From NCBI GenBank assembly GCA_018333605.1, contig JAGXSV010000061.1, positions 1-63,247 of the forward strand: DNA of 63,247 bases, read 5' to 3'. Origin of the DNA: Hydrogenophaga sp. Its GTDB lineage: Bacteria > Pseudomonadota > Gammaproteobacteria > Burkholderiales > Burkholderiaceae_C. Positions within the stretch are counted from its first letter, which is position 1. Every line of letters begins with the position of its first letter. A program made the translations under genes and the position numbers. Below, in pieces: positions 37,023 through 45,694 of this stretch. The notes beneath the pieces are model-generated. The model saw only the letters and a program-made list of their open reading frames with translations. It did not search any database and was not told the origin of the DNA.

Positions 37023-39506
37023 ATGTTCAACACCCTGTCACCCACCGCGAGCCTTGCCACCGGCACGGTCCCGTTTGATTACGACCATGTGGACAACTCG
37101 GTCGAGGCCCTGCGCAAATCCATCGCCAACCGCCTGGTCTACGCCGTCGGCAAAGACGTTCAATCGGCCACCCGGCGCGACTGGTTGTTTGCCCTGTTCC
37201 ATGCCGTGCGGGACCGCACCATGGACCGCTGGCGCGAAACCCTGACCAGAGCGCAGGACAGCGATGCCAAGCGCGTGTACTACCTTTCGATGGAGTTCCT
37301 GACCGGCCGCGCGCTCACCAATGCCTTGCTGTCGATCGGCATCTATGACGCCGCCCGGACCGCCTGCACCCAGCTGGGCGCCGACTTCGACGCGCTGCTC
37401 GACCTGGAAACCGACGCCGGCCTGGGCAACGGTGGCCTTGGTCGCCTGGCGGCCTGCTTCCTCGACTCCATGGCCACGGTGGGCCTGCCGGGCATGGGCT
37501 ACGGCATCCGCTACGACTTTGGCATGTTTGCCCAGCGCATCGTCGATGGTCGCCAGGTCGAAGAACCCGACTACTGGCTGGTCAACGGCAACCCGTGGGA
37601 ATTCATGCGTCCCGAATTCAGCTATCCCGTCCAGTTCGGTGGCCGCTTGGTGCAGGATGGTGAGCACGTGTCCTGGGTCGATACCGATGACGTGATTGCC
37701 ACTGCCTACGACAGTGGCGTACCCGGTCACGAGCTCAGCAGTGTCTCCACCCTGCGGCTGTGGACCGCGCGTGCCACCAGCGGCATCAACCTCGATGCCT
37801 TCAACAAAGGCGACTACATGCTGGCAGTGGAGGCGAAAAACAAGTCTGAAAACGTCTCCCGCGTGCTCTATCCCGACGACAGCACCGATCACGGCAAAGA
37901 GCTGCGGCTGCGCCAGGAATACTTCTTCGTCAGCGCCTCGTTGCAGGACATCGTGCGCCGCTACCTGAAGAACCACGGTTCGTTCGACCAGTTCGCGGAC
38001 AAGGTGGCCATCCACCTGAACGATACCCACCCCGCCCTCGCCGTGCCCGAGCTCATGCGCATCCTGGTGGACACACACCACCTGGACTGGGACACGGCCT
38101 GGGACCTGTGCCGGCGCACCTTCAGTTACACCAACCACACGCTGATGCAGGAAGCCTTGGAGACCTGGCCGGTGGACCTGATGGGCCGCCTGCTACCGCG
38201 CCACCTGCGCATCATCTACGACCTGAACGCGCATTTTCTGGCCGAGGTGCACGCGCGCTTCCCCGACGACAACGAGTTGTTGCACCGCGTCTCGCTGATC
38301 GACGAGCGCGGTCAGCGCCGCGTGCGCATGGCCTCACTATCGGTCTTGGCCAGCCACAAGATCAACGGCGTTTCTGCCCTGCACAGCCAGCTGATGGTCG
38401 AAACCCTCTTTGCCGACTTTGCCCGCCTTTGGCCCGAGCGCTTCTGCAACAAGACCAACGGCATCACCCCGCGGCGCTGGCTCTCGCAGGCCAACCGCCC
38501 GCTGTCAACGCTGATCGACGCCCGCATCGGCACCACCTGGCGCCGCAACCTCGACGAGCTTTCCCGGCTGCGCGAGCTGGCCACCGACCCGGCGTTCAAC
38601 AACGCCTTCCGGCTCGCCAAGGCGCAGAACAAACGGCGCCTGGGCGAGTGCATCGCGAAAGAAACCGGCATCGTCGTCCATCCGGAGAGCCTGTTCGACG
38701 TGCAGGTCAAGCGCATGCACGAATACAAGCGCCAGTTGCTCAACGTGCTGCACGTCGTCACGCGCTACCAGCAGATCCTCGCCCGCCCCAACGCCAACTG
38801 GGTCCCCCGTACCGTGATCTTTGCCGGCAAGGCCGCGTCGGCTTACCACATGGCCAAGCTGGTGATCAAACTCATCAACGACGTGGCGCGCACCATCAAC
38901 AATGACAAGCGCGTCGGCGACAAGCTCAAGGTGGTGTTCATCCCCAACTACCGCGTTTCCCTGGCCGAGATCATCATTCCGGCGGCCGACCTGTCTCAGC
39001 AGATTTCGACCGCCGGCACCGAAGCCTCTGGCACCGGCAACATGAAGTTCGCGCTCAACGGTGCACTCACCATTGGCACCTGGGACGGCGCCAACATCGA
39101 GATTGCAGAAAATGTCGGGCTGGACCATATCTTCATCTTCGGCAACCGGACGGAACAGGTCGCCGCGTTGCGCGCCAGCGGCTACAACCCGCGCCGCTAC
39201 TACGACAACAACTACGACCTCAAGACGGCCATCGACCGCATCGCTCAAGGCGCCTTCAGCCCTGAGGAGCCGAACCGGTTCAACGACATCACCCGCACGC
39301 TGCTGGAGTCTGACCACTACCTGCTCCTGGCGGACTACGCTGAATACCTGGCCGCTCAGCAAAAGGTGGACGACCTCTATCGTCGCCCCAGCGAGTGGAC
39401 ACGCCAGGCCATCATGAACGTGGCAGGGATGGGCATGTTCTCATCCGACCGCACCATCCGCGAATACGCGAACGACATCTGGAACGTCAAACCGCTGTTT
39501 GACTGA
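37023..39506 (+). CDS. glgP: Glycogen/starch/alpha-glucan phosphorylase
   Basis: This 827-residue GT35 enzyme releases glucose-1-phosphate from glycogen ends. YYLSMEFLTGRALTNAL near residue 80, DAGLGNGGLGRLAACFLDS near residue 130, and the pyridoxal-phosphate lysine motif EASGTGNMKFALNGALTIGT near residue 665 are all intact. Length matches the family. It is the last gene of glgB-glgX-malQ-glgC-glgA-glgP. With glgA broken, this phosphorylase, MalQ and GlgX could still degrade imported or residual alpha-glucans. Confidence 0.96.
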   Translation: MFNTLSPTASLATGTVPFDYDHVDNSVEALRKSIANRLVYAVGKDVQSATRRDWLFALFHAVRDRTMDRWRETLTRAQDSDAKRVYYLSMEFLTGRALTNALLSIGIYDAARTACTQLGADFDALLDLETDAGLGNGGLGRLAACFLDSMATVGLPGMGYGIRYDFGMFAQRIVDGRQVEEPDYWLVNGNPWEFMRPEFSYPVQFGGRLVQDGEHVSWVDTDDVIATAYDSGVPGHELSSVSTLRLWTARATSGINLDAFNKGDYMLAVEAKNKSENVSRVLYPDDSTDHGKELRLRQEYFFVSASLQDIVRRYLKNHGSFDQFADKVAIHLNDTHPALAVPELMRILVDTHHLDWDTAWDLCRRTFSYTNHTLMQEALETWPVDLMGRLLPRHLRIIYDLNAHFLAEVHARFPDDNELLHRVSLIDERGQRRVRMASLSVLASHKINGVSALHSQLMVETLFADFARLWPERFCNKTNGITPRRWLSQANRPLSTLIDARIGTTWRRNLDELSRLRELATDPAFNNAFRLAKAQNKRRLGECIAKETGIVVHPESLFDVQVKRMHEYKRQLLNVLHVVTRYQQILARPNANWVPRTVIFAGKAASAYHMAKLVIKLINDVARTINNDKRVGDKLKVVFIPNYRVSLAEIIIPAADLSQQISTAGTEASGTGNMKFALNGALTIGTWDGANIEIAENVGLDHIFIFGNRTEQVAALRASGYNPRRYYDNNYDLKTAIDRIAQGAFSPEEPNRFNDITRTLLESDHYLLLADYAEYLAAQQKVDDLYRRPSEWTRQAIMNVAGMGMFSSDRTIREYANDIWNVKPLFD

Positions 39507-39786
39507 GGCCTGCCCTGGCCAACGCCGCGGCAGTTCCGCCACCGGCGACAGCCGCGCGCACACCGGTACCCGCAGGCCAAGCCCTCGCGCCACAGCACGT
39601 GGGTATCCAGCCCGACGCGCACACCCGGAGCAGCGCTGTGCCCACGGAAGTCCGCACACACCGACCTCATTTGCGGCCAGACCCTGCCAACAGCGTGCTG
39701 CGCCGCCCCAGGCTGCGACGGTGGACGACGCATCAAGGCAAGGAAAAACAGACTCCCTGGTTTTGCGACGGTGCGGAACGGAAAAA
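39507..39786. other. Gene-free interval between convergent glgP and tyrS
   Basis: These 280 nt hold no open frame with family similarity on either strand and no clear hairpin followed by a U-tract. Frames that cross it are GC-skew shadows. Confidence 0.5.
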
Positions 39787-41076
39787 TCAACTCAAAGTGA
39801 CGCGGGCAAATTTCCGCTTGCCCACCTGCACCACATACGTCCCGGCATCCAGCTTCAAGCCTTTGTCACTGATCACGACAGAGTCGATCCGCACGCCCCC
39901 ACCGTCAATGAGCCGGTTGCCTTCGCCATTGGACGCCACCATCCCTGCGGCATGGAGCAGCGCAGCCATCCCCAACGGCGCACCCGACAGCGACAGCTCG
40001 GGAATTTCATCCGGTATGCCTCCCTTGCTGCGGTTGACAAAGTCCCGTTCGGCCGCATCCGCCGCCGCTGCGCTGTGGAAGCGGGCGGTAATTTCCCTGG
40101 CCAGCGCCACCTTTGCGTCTTTGGGGTTGCGCCCGCCTTCAACATCTTTCCTGAGCGCCTCAATCTCTGCCAGCGACTTGAATGACAGCAAGGTGTACCA
40201 GCGCCACATCAGGGTGTCCGAGATCGACAGCACCTTGGCGAACATGGTGTTTGGCGCCTCGGTGATGCCGATGTAGTTGTTCTTGGACTTCGACATTTTT
40301 TCGATGCCGTCCAGACCCTCGAGCAGCGGCATGGTCAGGATGCACTGCGGTTCCTGGCCATACTCCTGCTGCAGGTGGCGCCCCATCAGCAGGTTGAACT
40401 TCTGGTCGGTGCCACCGAGTTCCAGATCACTCTTCAGCGCCACCGAGTCATAGCCCTGCATCAGCGGGTACAGGAACTCATGCACCGAGATCGGCGTGCC
40501 GGCCTTGAAACGATCGTGGAAATCATTGCGCTCCATCATGCGTGCCACGGTGTACTTGGCCGCGAGCTGGATCATGCCCATCGAACCCAATGGAAGCGAC
40601 CACTCACTGTTGTAGCGGATCTCGGTTTTTGCCGGGTCCAGCACCAGGCTGGCCTGCTTGTAGTAGGTTTCGGCATTGGCCTTGATCTGCTCGCTGGTGA
40701 GCGGCGGGCGCGTGTTATTTCGACCGGAAGGATCCCCGATCAGGCTGGTGAAGTCGCCGATCAGGAAGATCACCTGGTGGCCCAGGTCCTGCAACTGGCG
40801 CATTTTGTTCAGCACCACCGTGTGGCCAATGTGAATGTCGGGTGCGGTCGGATCCAATCCGAGCTTGATGCGCAACGGCACACCGCTGGCTTCCGATTTC
40901 ATCAGTTTCTTCGCCCAGTCGGCCTGTGGAATCAGTTCCTCGCAGCCGCGCAGCGTCACCGCCATCGCTTCGCGCACGCCGTCCGTCAGGTCACCCCCTG
41001 GAGAAGCGACGATATTAGAACTAAAGGATTCTTTTTTACTGGGGTTCATACGGGGTTTTTCGGATGCAATCGCCAT
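39787..41076 (-). CDS. tyrS: Tyrosyl-tRNA synthetase
   Basis: This 429-residue class Ic synthetase charges tRNA-Tyr. The HIGH-type motif HIGHTVVL is near residue 82, the KMSKS loop KMSKSKNN near residue 264, and a C-terminal S4 RNA-binding domain (about residues 365-429) ends in VQVGKRKFARV. This is the longer TyrRS subfamily (TyrZ-like) common in betaproteobacteria. The start may be ATG 41076, with AGAAGG too close, or ATG 41049 (MNPSKKESF); conserved sequence begins later. It is divergent from the M23 peptidase gene. Confidence 0.95.
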   Translation of the reverse strand: MAIASEKPRMNPSKKESFSSNIVASPGGDLTDGVREAMAVTLRGCEELIPQADWAKKLMKSEASGVPLRIKLGLDPTAPDIHIGHTVVLNKMRQLQDLGHQVIFLIGDFTSLIGDPSGRNNTRPPLTSEQIKANAETYYKQASLVLDPAKTEIRYNSEWSLPLGSMGMIQLAAKYTVARMMERNDFHDRFKAGTPISVHEFLYPLMQGYDSVALKSDLELGGTDQKFNLLMGRHLQQEYGQEPQCILTMPLLEGLDGIEKMSKSKNNYIGITEAPNTMFAKVLSISDTLMWRWYTLLSFKSLAEIEALRKDVEGGRNPKDAKVALAREITARFHSAAAADAAERDFVNRSKGGIPDEIPELSLSGAPLGMAALLHAAGMVASNGEGNRLIDGGGVRIDSVVISDKGLKLDAGTYVVQVGKRKFARVTLS

Positions 41077-41245
41077 CCTTCTGGCTATACTTTTAAAGTC
41101 TGACCGCGGATTTTAATGGGGCGGCCTTCTAAGGCTGCAAGCTGTTACCTTGACCTGTCCTGGTCACCGGGAACCATCGCCCCTCGCGCTGTCTCCCACA
41201 TTCTTTCAAAAACCACTGCTGCGGTCTGCCTGCCGGAGCCCTATT

Positions 41246-42592
41246 TTGATCAATCCGCTACTCGATTCATTGATCGGCCTTGTTCACACCACAAGCACAA
41301 GCCTCGCAAGACACCCTCGGCGGGTCATGGGCGCTATCGGCTTGCTGCTGCTCGGCACCGGTGTGACCGCCTTTGGCATCGCCCCCCTCGCACCCGACGC
41401 CGCCAAACTGCCGGTCAGTCAGGTCATCGAAGCGCTGGCCGTGGAACCGTTGGCTGTTGACAGCCTCGCCGTCACCGCGTCATTCACGCTGTTTCGCAGT
41501 GACACCGTGCGCCGCGACGACACCGCGCAGAGCCTGATGCAACGTCTGGGCGTCAACGACGCAACCGCCTTGGATTTTCTGCGCGCGGACCCGACTGCGC
41601 GGCAGCTCTTCAGCGGCATCAACAAGATAGTCAGCGTCGAAGCCAGCGACCGCGGCGAACTGCTTCGACTGACCGCACGCTGGCTACCGGATGAAAGCCG
41701 GCAATTCAACCGCCTGGTGATCGAGCGACAGGCGCTCGAACTCCGTTCGCGCCTCGAAACGGGTGAGATGACGGCGTCGTCCCGCCTGGCCAGTGGCACC
41801 ATCCGCAGCTCACTGTTTGCAGCCACCGATGACGCGAATCTGCCCGACGGCGTTGCCGTCCAACTGGCCGAAATCTTCGCGTCCGAAATCGATTTCCGTC
41901 GCGACCTGCGCCAGGGTGACCGCTTCAGTGTGGTTTACGAAACACTCGAAGCCGATGGCGAACCTATGCGCGCCGGCCGGGTGCTCAGCGCCGAGTTCAT
42001 CAACAACGGCCGCGAGCACGAAGCGTTCTGGTTTGATGGCGAAGGAACAAATGGCGCGTACTACGGTTTTGATGGTCAAAGCTCACGCAAGTCCTACCTC
42101 AGCTCCCCACTCGAGTTCTCCCGGGTCAGCAGCGGTTACGGCATGCGCTTTCACCCCGTTTCGGGCGAGCGAAAGGCCCATCTGGGCGTCGACTATGCAG
42201 CGCCCACCGGCACACCGGTGCGTGCTGTTGGTGACGGTGTGGTGACATTCGCCGGCTGGCAGCGTGGGTATGGCAACGTCATCGAGATCCAGCACAAAGA
42301 CCGCGAAAGCACCCTGTACGCACACCTGAGCCGCATTGACGTGAGCCGCGGGCAGCGTGTTGACCAAGGGGTTCGCATCGGTGCCGTCGGCTCCACCGGC
42401 GTCTCGACCGGCCCGCACCTGCATTTCGAGTTCAAGGTGAACAATCAACACCAGGATCCGCTGGCCATCGCCCGTCAAGCCGAAAACATCCCCTTGAACC
42501 CAGCCCTGCGTGCCCGCTTTGACGAGATGGCCCAACTACAGCGCCAACAGCTTGATGCCGCAGCGACCTTGCAGCAGGCCAGCGCGGAATAA
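41246..42592 (+). CDS. M23 family metallopeptidase (LytM-type), membrane anchored
   Basis: This 448-residue murein endopeptidase-like protein has a membrane helix near residues 28-45 (RVMGAIGLLLLGTGV) and a periplasmic linker/OapA-like region. The C-terminal LytM domain has all zinc ligands: HLGVDYAAPTGTPV (H and D), LYAHLSR and GPHLHFEF (HxH). It should cleave peptide crosslinks of peptidoglycan. The start is called as TTG 41246 because CGGAG (41234-41238) precedes it at normal spacing; the ATG at 41150 has no site. A bactofilin gene lies close by (43152), and bactofilins often recruit M23 peptidases. Confidence 0.87.
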   Translation: MINPLLDSLIGLVHTTSTSLARHPRRVMGAIGLLLLGTGVTAFGIAPLAPDAAKLPVSQVIEALAVEPLAVDSLAVTASFTLFRSDTVRRDDTAQSLMQRLGVNDATALDFLRADPTARQLFSGINKIVSVEASDRGELLRLTARWLPDESRQFNRLVIERQALELRSRLETGEMTASSRLASGTIRSSLFAATDDANLPDGVAVQLAEIFASEIDFRRDLRQGDRFSVVYETLEADGEPMRAGRVLSAEFINNGREHEAFWFDGEGTNGAYYGFDGQSSRKSYLSSPLEFSRVSSGYGMRFHPVSGERKAHLGVDYAAPTGTPVRAVGDGVVTFAGWQRGYGNVIEIQHKDRESTLYAHLSRIDVSRGQRVDQGVRIGAVGSTGVSTGPHLHFEFKVNNQHQDPLAIARQAENIPLNPALRARFDEMAQLQRQQLDAAATLQQASAE

Positions 42593-42619
42593 GGCGCCAT
42601 CAAGGCGTCGCACAGACAC

Positions 42620-42662
42620 CAAGAACAAAAAAAGGAGCCAGCGGCTCCTTTTTTTGTTCTTG
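42620..42662. terminator. Bidirectional intrinsic terminator between the M23 gene and erpA
   Basis: The hairpin is a perfect 20-bp stem with an AGC loop. The left arm is CAAGAACAAAAAAAGGAGCC and the right arm is its complement. The stem gives a GC core flanked by A/T tracts on both strands, so it can terminate the rightward peptidase transcript and the leftward erpA transcript (erpA stop at 42670). Confidence 0.9.
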
Positions 42663-42669
42663 AACATCT

Positions 42670-43035
42670 TCAAACGCTGAAGCTTGAACCGCAACCACAG
42701 GTGGAGTTGGCGTTCGGATTTTTGATCACAAACTGAGCGCCTTCCAAGTCTTCCTTGTAGTCGATCTCGGCACCCACCAGATACTGGTAGCTCATGGCGT
42801 CAATCAGGAGAGACACCCCGTTTTTGGACATGATGGTGTCGTCTTCGTTGATCACCTCGTCGAAGGTGAAACCGTACTGAAAACCTGAGCAACCGCCACC
42901 TTGCACGAAAACACGCAGCTTCAGGTCAGGGTTGCCTTCTTCGGCCACCAGATCGGCCACCTTGGCTGCAGCGCTGTCGGTAAAGACCAGCGGGGCAGGC
43001 ATTTCAGTCTGGATGTTCTCGGCCATTGCGCTCAT
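42670..43035 (-). CDS. erpA: Iron-sulfur cluster insertion protein ErpA
   Basis: This 121-residue A-type Fe-S carrier delivers clusters to apo-enzymes. The three ligand cysteines are in [12 protein letters not shown] near residue 49 and CGCGSSFSV at the C-terminus. Length and the [15 protein letters not shown] segment ([19 protein letters not shown]) fit ErpA rather than IscA. It ends 8 nt from the bidirectional terminator, and 116 nt separate its start from the bactofilin gene upstream. Confidence 0.93.
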   Translation of the reverse strand: MSAMAENIQTEMPAPLVFTDSAAAKVADLVAEEGNPDLKLRVFVQGGGCSGFQYGFTFDEVINEDDTIMSKNGVSLLIDAMSYQYLVGAEIDYKEDLEGAQFVIKNPNANSTCGCGSSFSV

Positions 43036-43151
43036 GGATCACCTCGTGTCATGGTGGTGACGGGACGGCCCGTCACAGGGAAAAAGGGCATTGCGGGTGA
43101 CCATCACCCGCAACCAACCTGAATGCTATAGCAAAACGGTCGGAATTGTGC

Positions 43152-43550
43152 TCAGCCGTTATTTGCCGCCAGTTTCAGTGTGGGTTTGTCTTCGACACCC
43201 CCGGTCATGGGCTTGAGCTGCCCGGAGATGGTGGCACCCTGGTGCATTTCCAGCGCTCGGTAGGACACATCGCCTTCAATGCGCGCCTTGGGCTGTAGCT
43301 CCAGCAGGTCAAAAGCAAGCACTGGACCCTTCACCATCCCATTGATGATGACGTGATCGGCGTGAATCTGCCCAGTCACACAGGCGGACTCACTGACGAC
43401 CAGAATGCTCGGCCGCTCATCACTGGCCCGAATGTCGCCCACCACCTCACCATCCACGCGCAAGCCATCATGGAACAACACATTACCTTCAATACGGGTG
43501 CCCTGGGCGATCAGACTTTTGATGGGTGGTTGTTTTTTCTTGCCAAACAT
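43152..43550 (-). CDS. Bactofilin family cytoskeletal protein
   Basis: This 132-residue polymer-forming protein (DUF583) has an N-terminal tail of basic residues (MFGKKKQPPIKS) followed by a right-handed beta-helix with repeating hydrophobic turns (TRIEGNVLFHDGLRVDGEVVGDI, VTGQIHADHVIINGMVKG, ARIEGDVSYRALEMHQGATISGQL). Such proteins build membrane-associated filaments that localise peptidoglycan enzymes. The neighbouring M23 peptidase is the natural candidate partner. The upstream DUF6776 gene is on the same strand, separated by the 238-bp element. Confidence 0.9.
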   Translation of the reverse strand: MFGKKKQPPIKSLIAQGTRIEGNVLFHDGLRVDGEVVGDIRASDERPSILVVSESACVTGQIHADHVIINGMVKGPVLAFDLLELQPKARIEGDVSYRALEMHQGATISGQLKPMTGGVEDKPTLKLAANNG

Positions 43551-43580
43551 GGGCTTTCTCCAGACGGCGGATAAGGATTT

Positions 43581-43818
43581 AACCTAGAAACGGCAGTTGG
43601 ACAGGCCCGAGTGGGCTGTCAGGGGGTGTGCTGGCAAGGCGCGACGACGCCGCTGGCTACGGCCAGCAAGAAGGAGCAACGCGGCCAGCGCACTGCCTGG
43701 CGGCTCAAACGGGTCTGTAGCGCCGTCACCCGGAAGGTGAGCGCCGCCGTGGTCAAAACCATCCATGTTCATGGGCCTTTTCAGCGGAAAGAGCGCGGTC
43801 GACTGCCGTTTCTAGGTT
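43581..43818. mobile_element. 238-bp non-autonomous element with 17-bp perfect terminal inverted repeats
   Basis: The ends are AACCTAGAAACGGCAGT at 43581-43597 and its exact complement at 43802-43818. No transposase frame fits inside, so it is MITE-like or an internally deleted insertion sequence. The right 60 bases are also found at 8062-8126. The element lies between the bactofilin start and the stop codon of the DUF6776 gene, whose TAA (43818-43820) overlaps its right edge. AT-rich TTTAA/TTTAAA flanks both ends, possibly a target duplication. I cannot assign it to an IS family. Confidence 0.7.
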
Positions 43819-44525
43819 TAAAGCTTGATGGTGTGCACCGACTTGACGATGCCGCCTTGAAGAATTTTGGCGGTGACGGCTTTCACCACAGCCAGCCGCG
43901 GCACCAACACAATACCCTCTTGCCGCAGGTAGCTCTTGACCAGCACCGATTGCGGTCCTGCGGCATGGACCATGGACCACGGTTTGCCTTCGAGCGTGCC
44001 GCTGAACGTGATCTCCAGGGAACCCTTGAATTCTGGCGCATTTTTCAACGCCTGGATCATCAGCGCCTGCCACTTGAGCTCCCCTTCGGACAGGCGCTCA
44101 ACCTGAAGGCCGCGAATGCTCAGCGCATCGCTGCCCGACCCCGGGATCAGTCGCTCAAAAAACCCAAGGTCCGTACGCAAAGTCTGGTTATCCATTTCCA
44201 GCTGACGGATCTGCTGCGCCAGTTGCTCTTGCGCGGTCCTTTCCGCCGTGAGCAAGCTCTCGGATGTGTTGGCAACCGACTGGGCTTTGACCAGGTCGGC
44301 GCGCAACTGCTGCACTTCGTCGCGCAATTGCGCCAACTCCTGCTTCGCATGGCGGTCCAGGCCGGCAATGTCCTTGCCAACCTCAAACGCCCACAACGCC
44401 AGCGCCCCGGAAAACCCGAGCACCACGGCGCCCAGCAACCAGCGAAACGGCCATGGCAAGGTGCTGCGCACCGCCATGCGGGGCGCACTCACGGTCAGTC
44501 GTCGTCGCAACAAGCGCAAACGCAT
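43818..44525 (-). CDS. DUF6776 family membrane-anchored coiled-coil protein
   Basis: This 235-residue protein has a basic N-terminus, one membrane helix (about residues 27-48, FRWLLGAVVLGFSGALALWAF) and a coiled coil (about residues 55-120, heptads such as LAQLRDEVQQLRADLVKAQS). A C-terminal beta-rich domain (LKWQALMIQALKNAPEFKGSLEITFSG) follows. The family is of unknown function and is found beside bactofilin and erpA genes in Burkholderiales, which suggests an envelope role. Its stop codon touches the right end of the 238-bp element, so its last residues could have been altered by that insertion. Confidence 0.8.
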   Translation of the reverse strand: MRLRLLRRRLTVSAPRMAVRSTLPWPFRWLLGAVVLGFSGALALWAFEVGKDIAGLDRHAKQELAQLRDEVQQLRADLVKAQSVANTSESLLTAERTAQEQLAQQIRQLEMDNQTLRTDLGFFERLIPGSGSDALSIRGLQVERLSEGELKWQALMIQALKNAPEFKGSLEITFSGTLEGKPWSMVHAAGPQSVLVKSYLRQEGIVLVPRLAVVKAVTAKILQGGIVKSVHTIKL

Positions 44526-44572
44526 TCAGTCCACCTTTCAAAGTGCAAGCAAACGCAACAGGACCCCAGAAT

Positions 44573-44613
44573 GCAAAAACCGCCCTCAAGCCAAGCTTGA
44601 CGGCGGTTTTTGC
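44573..44613 (-). terminator. Intrinsic terminator after rpsI
   Basis: A 12-bp perfect stem, GCAAAAACCGCC paired with GGCGGTTTTTGC, encloses an inner inverted pair (TCAAG/CTTGA). It starts 15 nt after the rpsI stop on the minus strand. A-runs on one side and T-runs on the other make it able to end transcription in both directions. Confidence 0.85.
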
Positions 44614-44627
44614 GGCAGCCCGGCGAA

Positions 44628-45020
44628 TTAACGCTTGCTGAACTGCTTGGCGCGGCGCGCAGAGCGCAGACCGACCTTTTTACGTTCGACTTCGCGGGCA
44701 TCGCGCGTCACGAAACCGGCTTGCGACAGGCTCGGCTTGAGCGTGGCGTCGTAGTCGATCAGGGCGCGGGTGATGCCGTGGCGCACGGCGCCGGCCTGGC
44801 CGGACTCGCCGCCACCGTGCACGTTCACCATCACGTCGAAGGTATCGGCGTGGTTGGTTAGCAGCAGGGGTTGCTTGGCGATCATGATCGAGGTTTCACG
44901 GCCGAAGTAGGACTGGATGTCCTTGCCGTTCACAACGATCTGGCCGGAGCCTTTTTTCAGAAACACGCGGGCGACGCTGGATTTGCGACGGCCGGTGCCA
45001 TTGTTCCATTCACCAATCAT
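44628..45020 (-). CDS. rpsI: 30S ribosomal protein S9
   Basis: This 130-residue protein of the small subunit head ends in the conserved basic tail [16 protein letters not shown], which reaches the P-site tRNA. The N-terminal [26 protein letters not shown] is diagnostic. It is paired with rplM 12 nt upstream, as in nearly all bacteria, and followed by a terminator. Confidence 0.98.
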   Translation of the reverse strand: MIGEWNNGTGRRKSSVARVFLKKGSGQIVVNGKDIQSYFGRETSIMIAKQPLLLTNHADTFDVMVNVHGGGESGQAGAVRHGITRALIDYDATLKPSLSQAGFVTRDAREVERKKVGLRSARRAKQFSKR

Positions 45021-45032
45021 CTCAAGGCTCCT

Positions 45033-45464
45033 TTACAGTTCCAGCACTTGCGGCTGTTGGGCGGTGTGCGGATGCTCTGCACCACCGTACACCTTGAGCT
45101 TCTTGATCATGGCGTAACCGAGTGGGCCTTTGGGCAGCATGCCCTTGACAGCCTTCTCGATCGCGCGGCCAGGGTGTTTGGCTTGCATGTCGCGAAAATT
45201 GGTGCCGTAGATACCGCCGGGGTAACCCGAGTGGCGGTAGTACACCTTGTCGAGGGCTTTGTTGCCTGTGACGCGGATCTTGGCTGCGTTGATGATGACG
45301 ATGTAGTCACCGGTATCGACGTGAGGCGTATAAATGGCCTTGTGTTTGCCGCGCAAACGGAGAGCAACTTCACTGGCTACTCGTCCGAGGACCTTGTCGG
45401 TCGCGTCAATCACAAACCACTCGTGCGTCACGTCAGCGGGTTTGGCGCTGAACGTTTTGGTCAT
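45033..45464 (-). CDS. rplM: 50S ribosomal protein L13
   Basis: This 143-residue large-subunit protein has [19 protein letters not shown] near residue 16, then the [18 protein letters not shown] and [21 protein letters not shown] blocks, which are family hallmarks. It is the first gene of rplM-rpsI. The 230 nt between it and rlmJ must contain its promoter. I see no clear L13 leader hairpin there. Confidence 0.98.
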   Translation of the reverse strand: MTKTFSAKPADVTHEWFVIDATDKVLGRVASEVALRLRGKHKAIYTPHVDTGDYIVIINAAKIRVTGNKALDKVYYRHSGYPGGIYGTNFRDMQAKHPGRAIEKAVKGMLPKGPLGYAMIKKLKVYGGAEHPHTAQQPQVLEL

Positions 45465-45694
45465 GAGTTTCTCTATTCAAGAAGTGGTTTGGCGGCTCTT
45501 TTCCACGGTCGGTTTTTCTCTGATGGAAAACTCTTAGGTGGGTTTGCCGGCTGCTGGTTGCCCAGACGCCGGTCTTCGCCGCGGAGCCATGCGTATCGCT
45601 GCGAAGCTTTCCATTGTACGAATAAAAGTACCTGCTCCGCAAGTTTTGTGCAATGCGGTTGTGGGCAACGTGGCCAAAGCGATACCATCAGGGC

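Noticed and set aside
39377-39790. Minus-strand frame of 137 residues across the glgP-tyrS gap
   Set aside because: Half of it is antisense to glgP, with no start signal and no similarity.
44573-44613. Attenuator or riboswitch-like role of the hairpin next to rpsI
   Set aside because: It lies after the rpsI stop with T-runs typical of a simple terminator, and no alternative pairing was seen.
45465-45694. Ribosomal protein L13 leader regulation upstream of rplM
   Set aside because: I could not find a convincing conserved hairpin in the interval, so no leader element is called.
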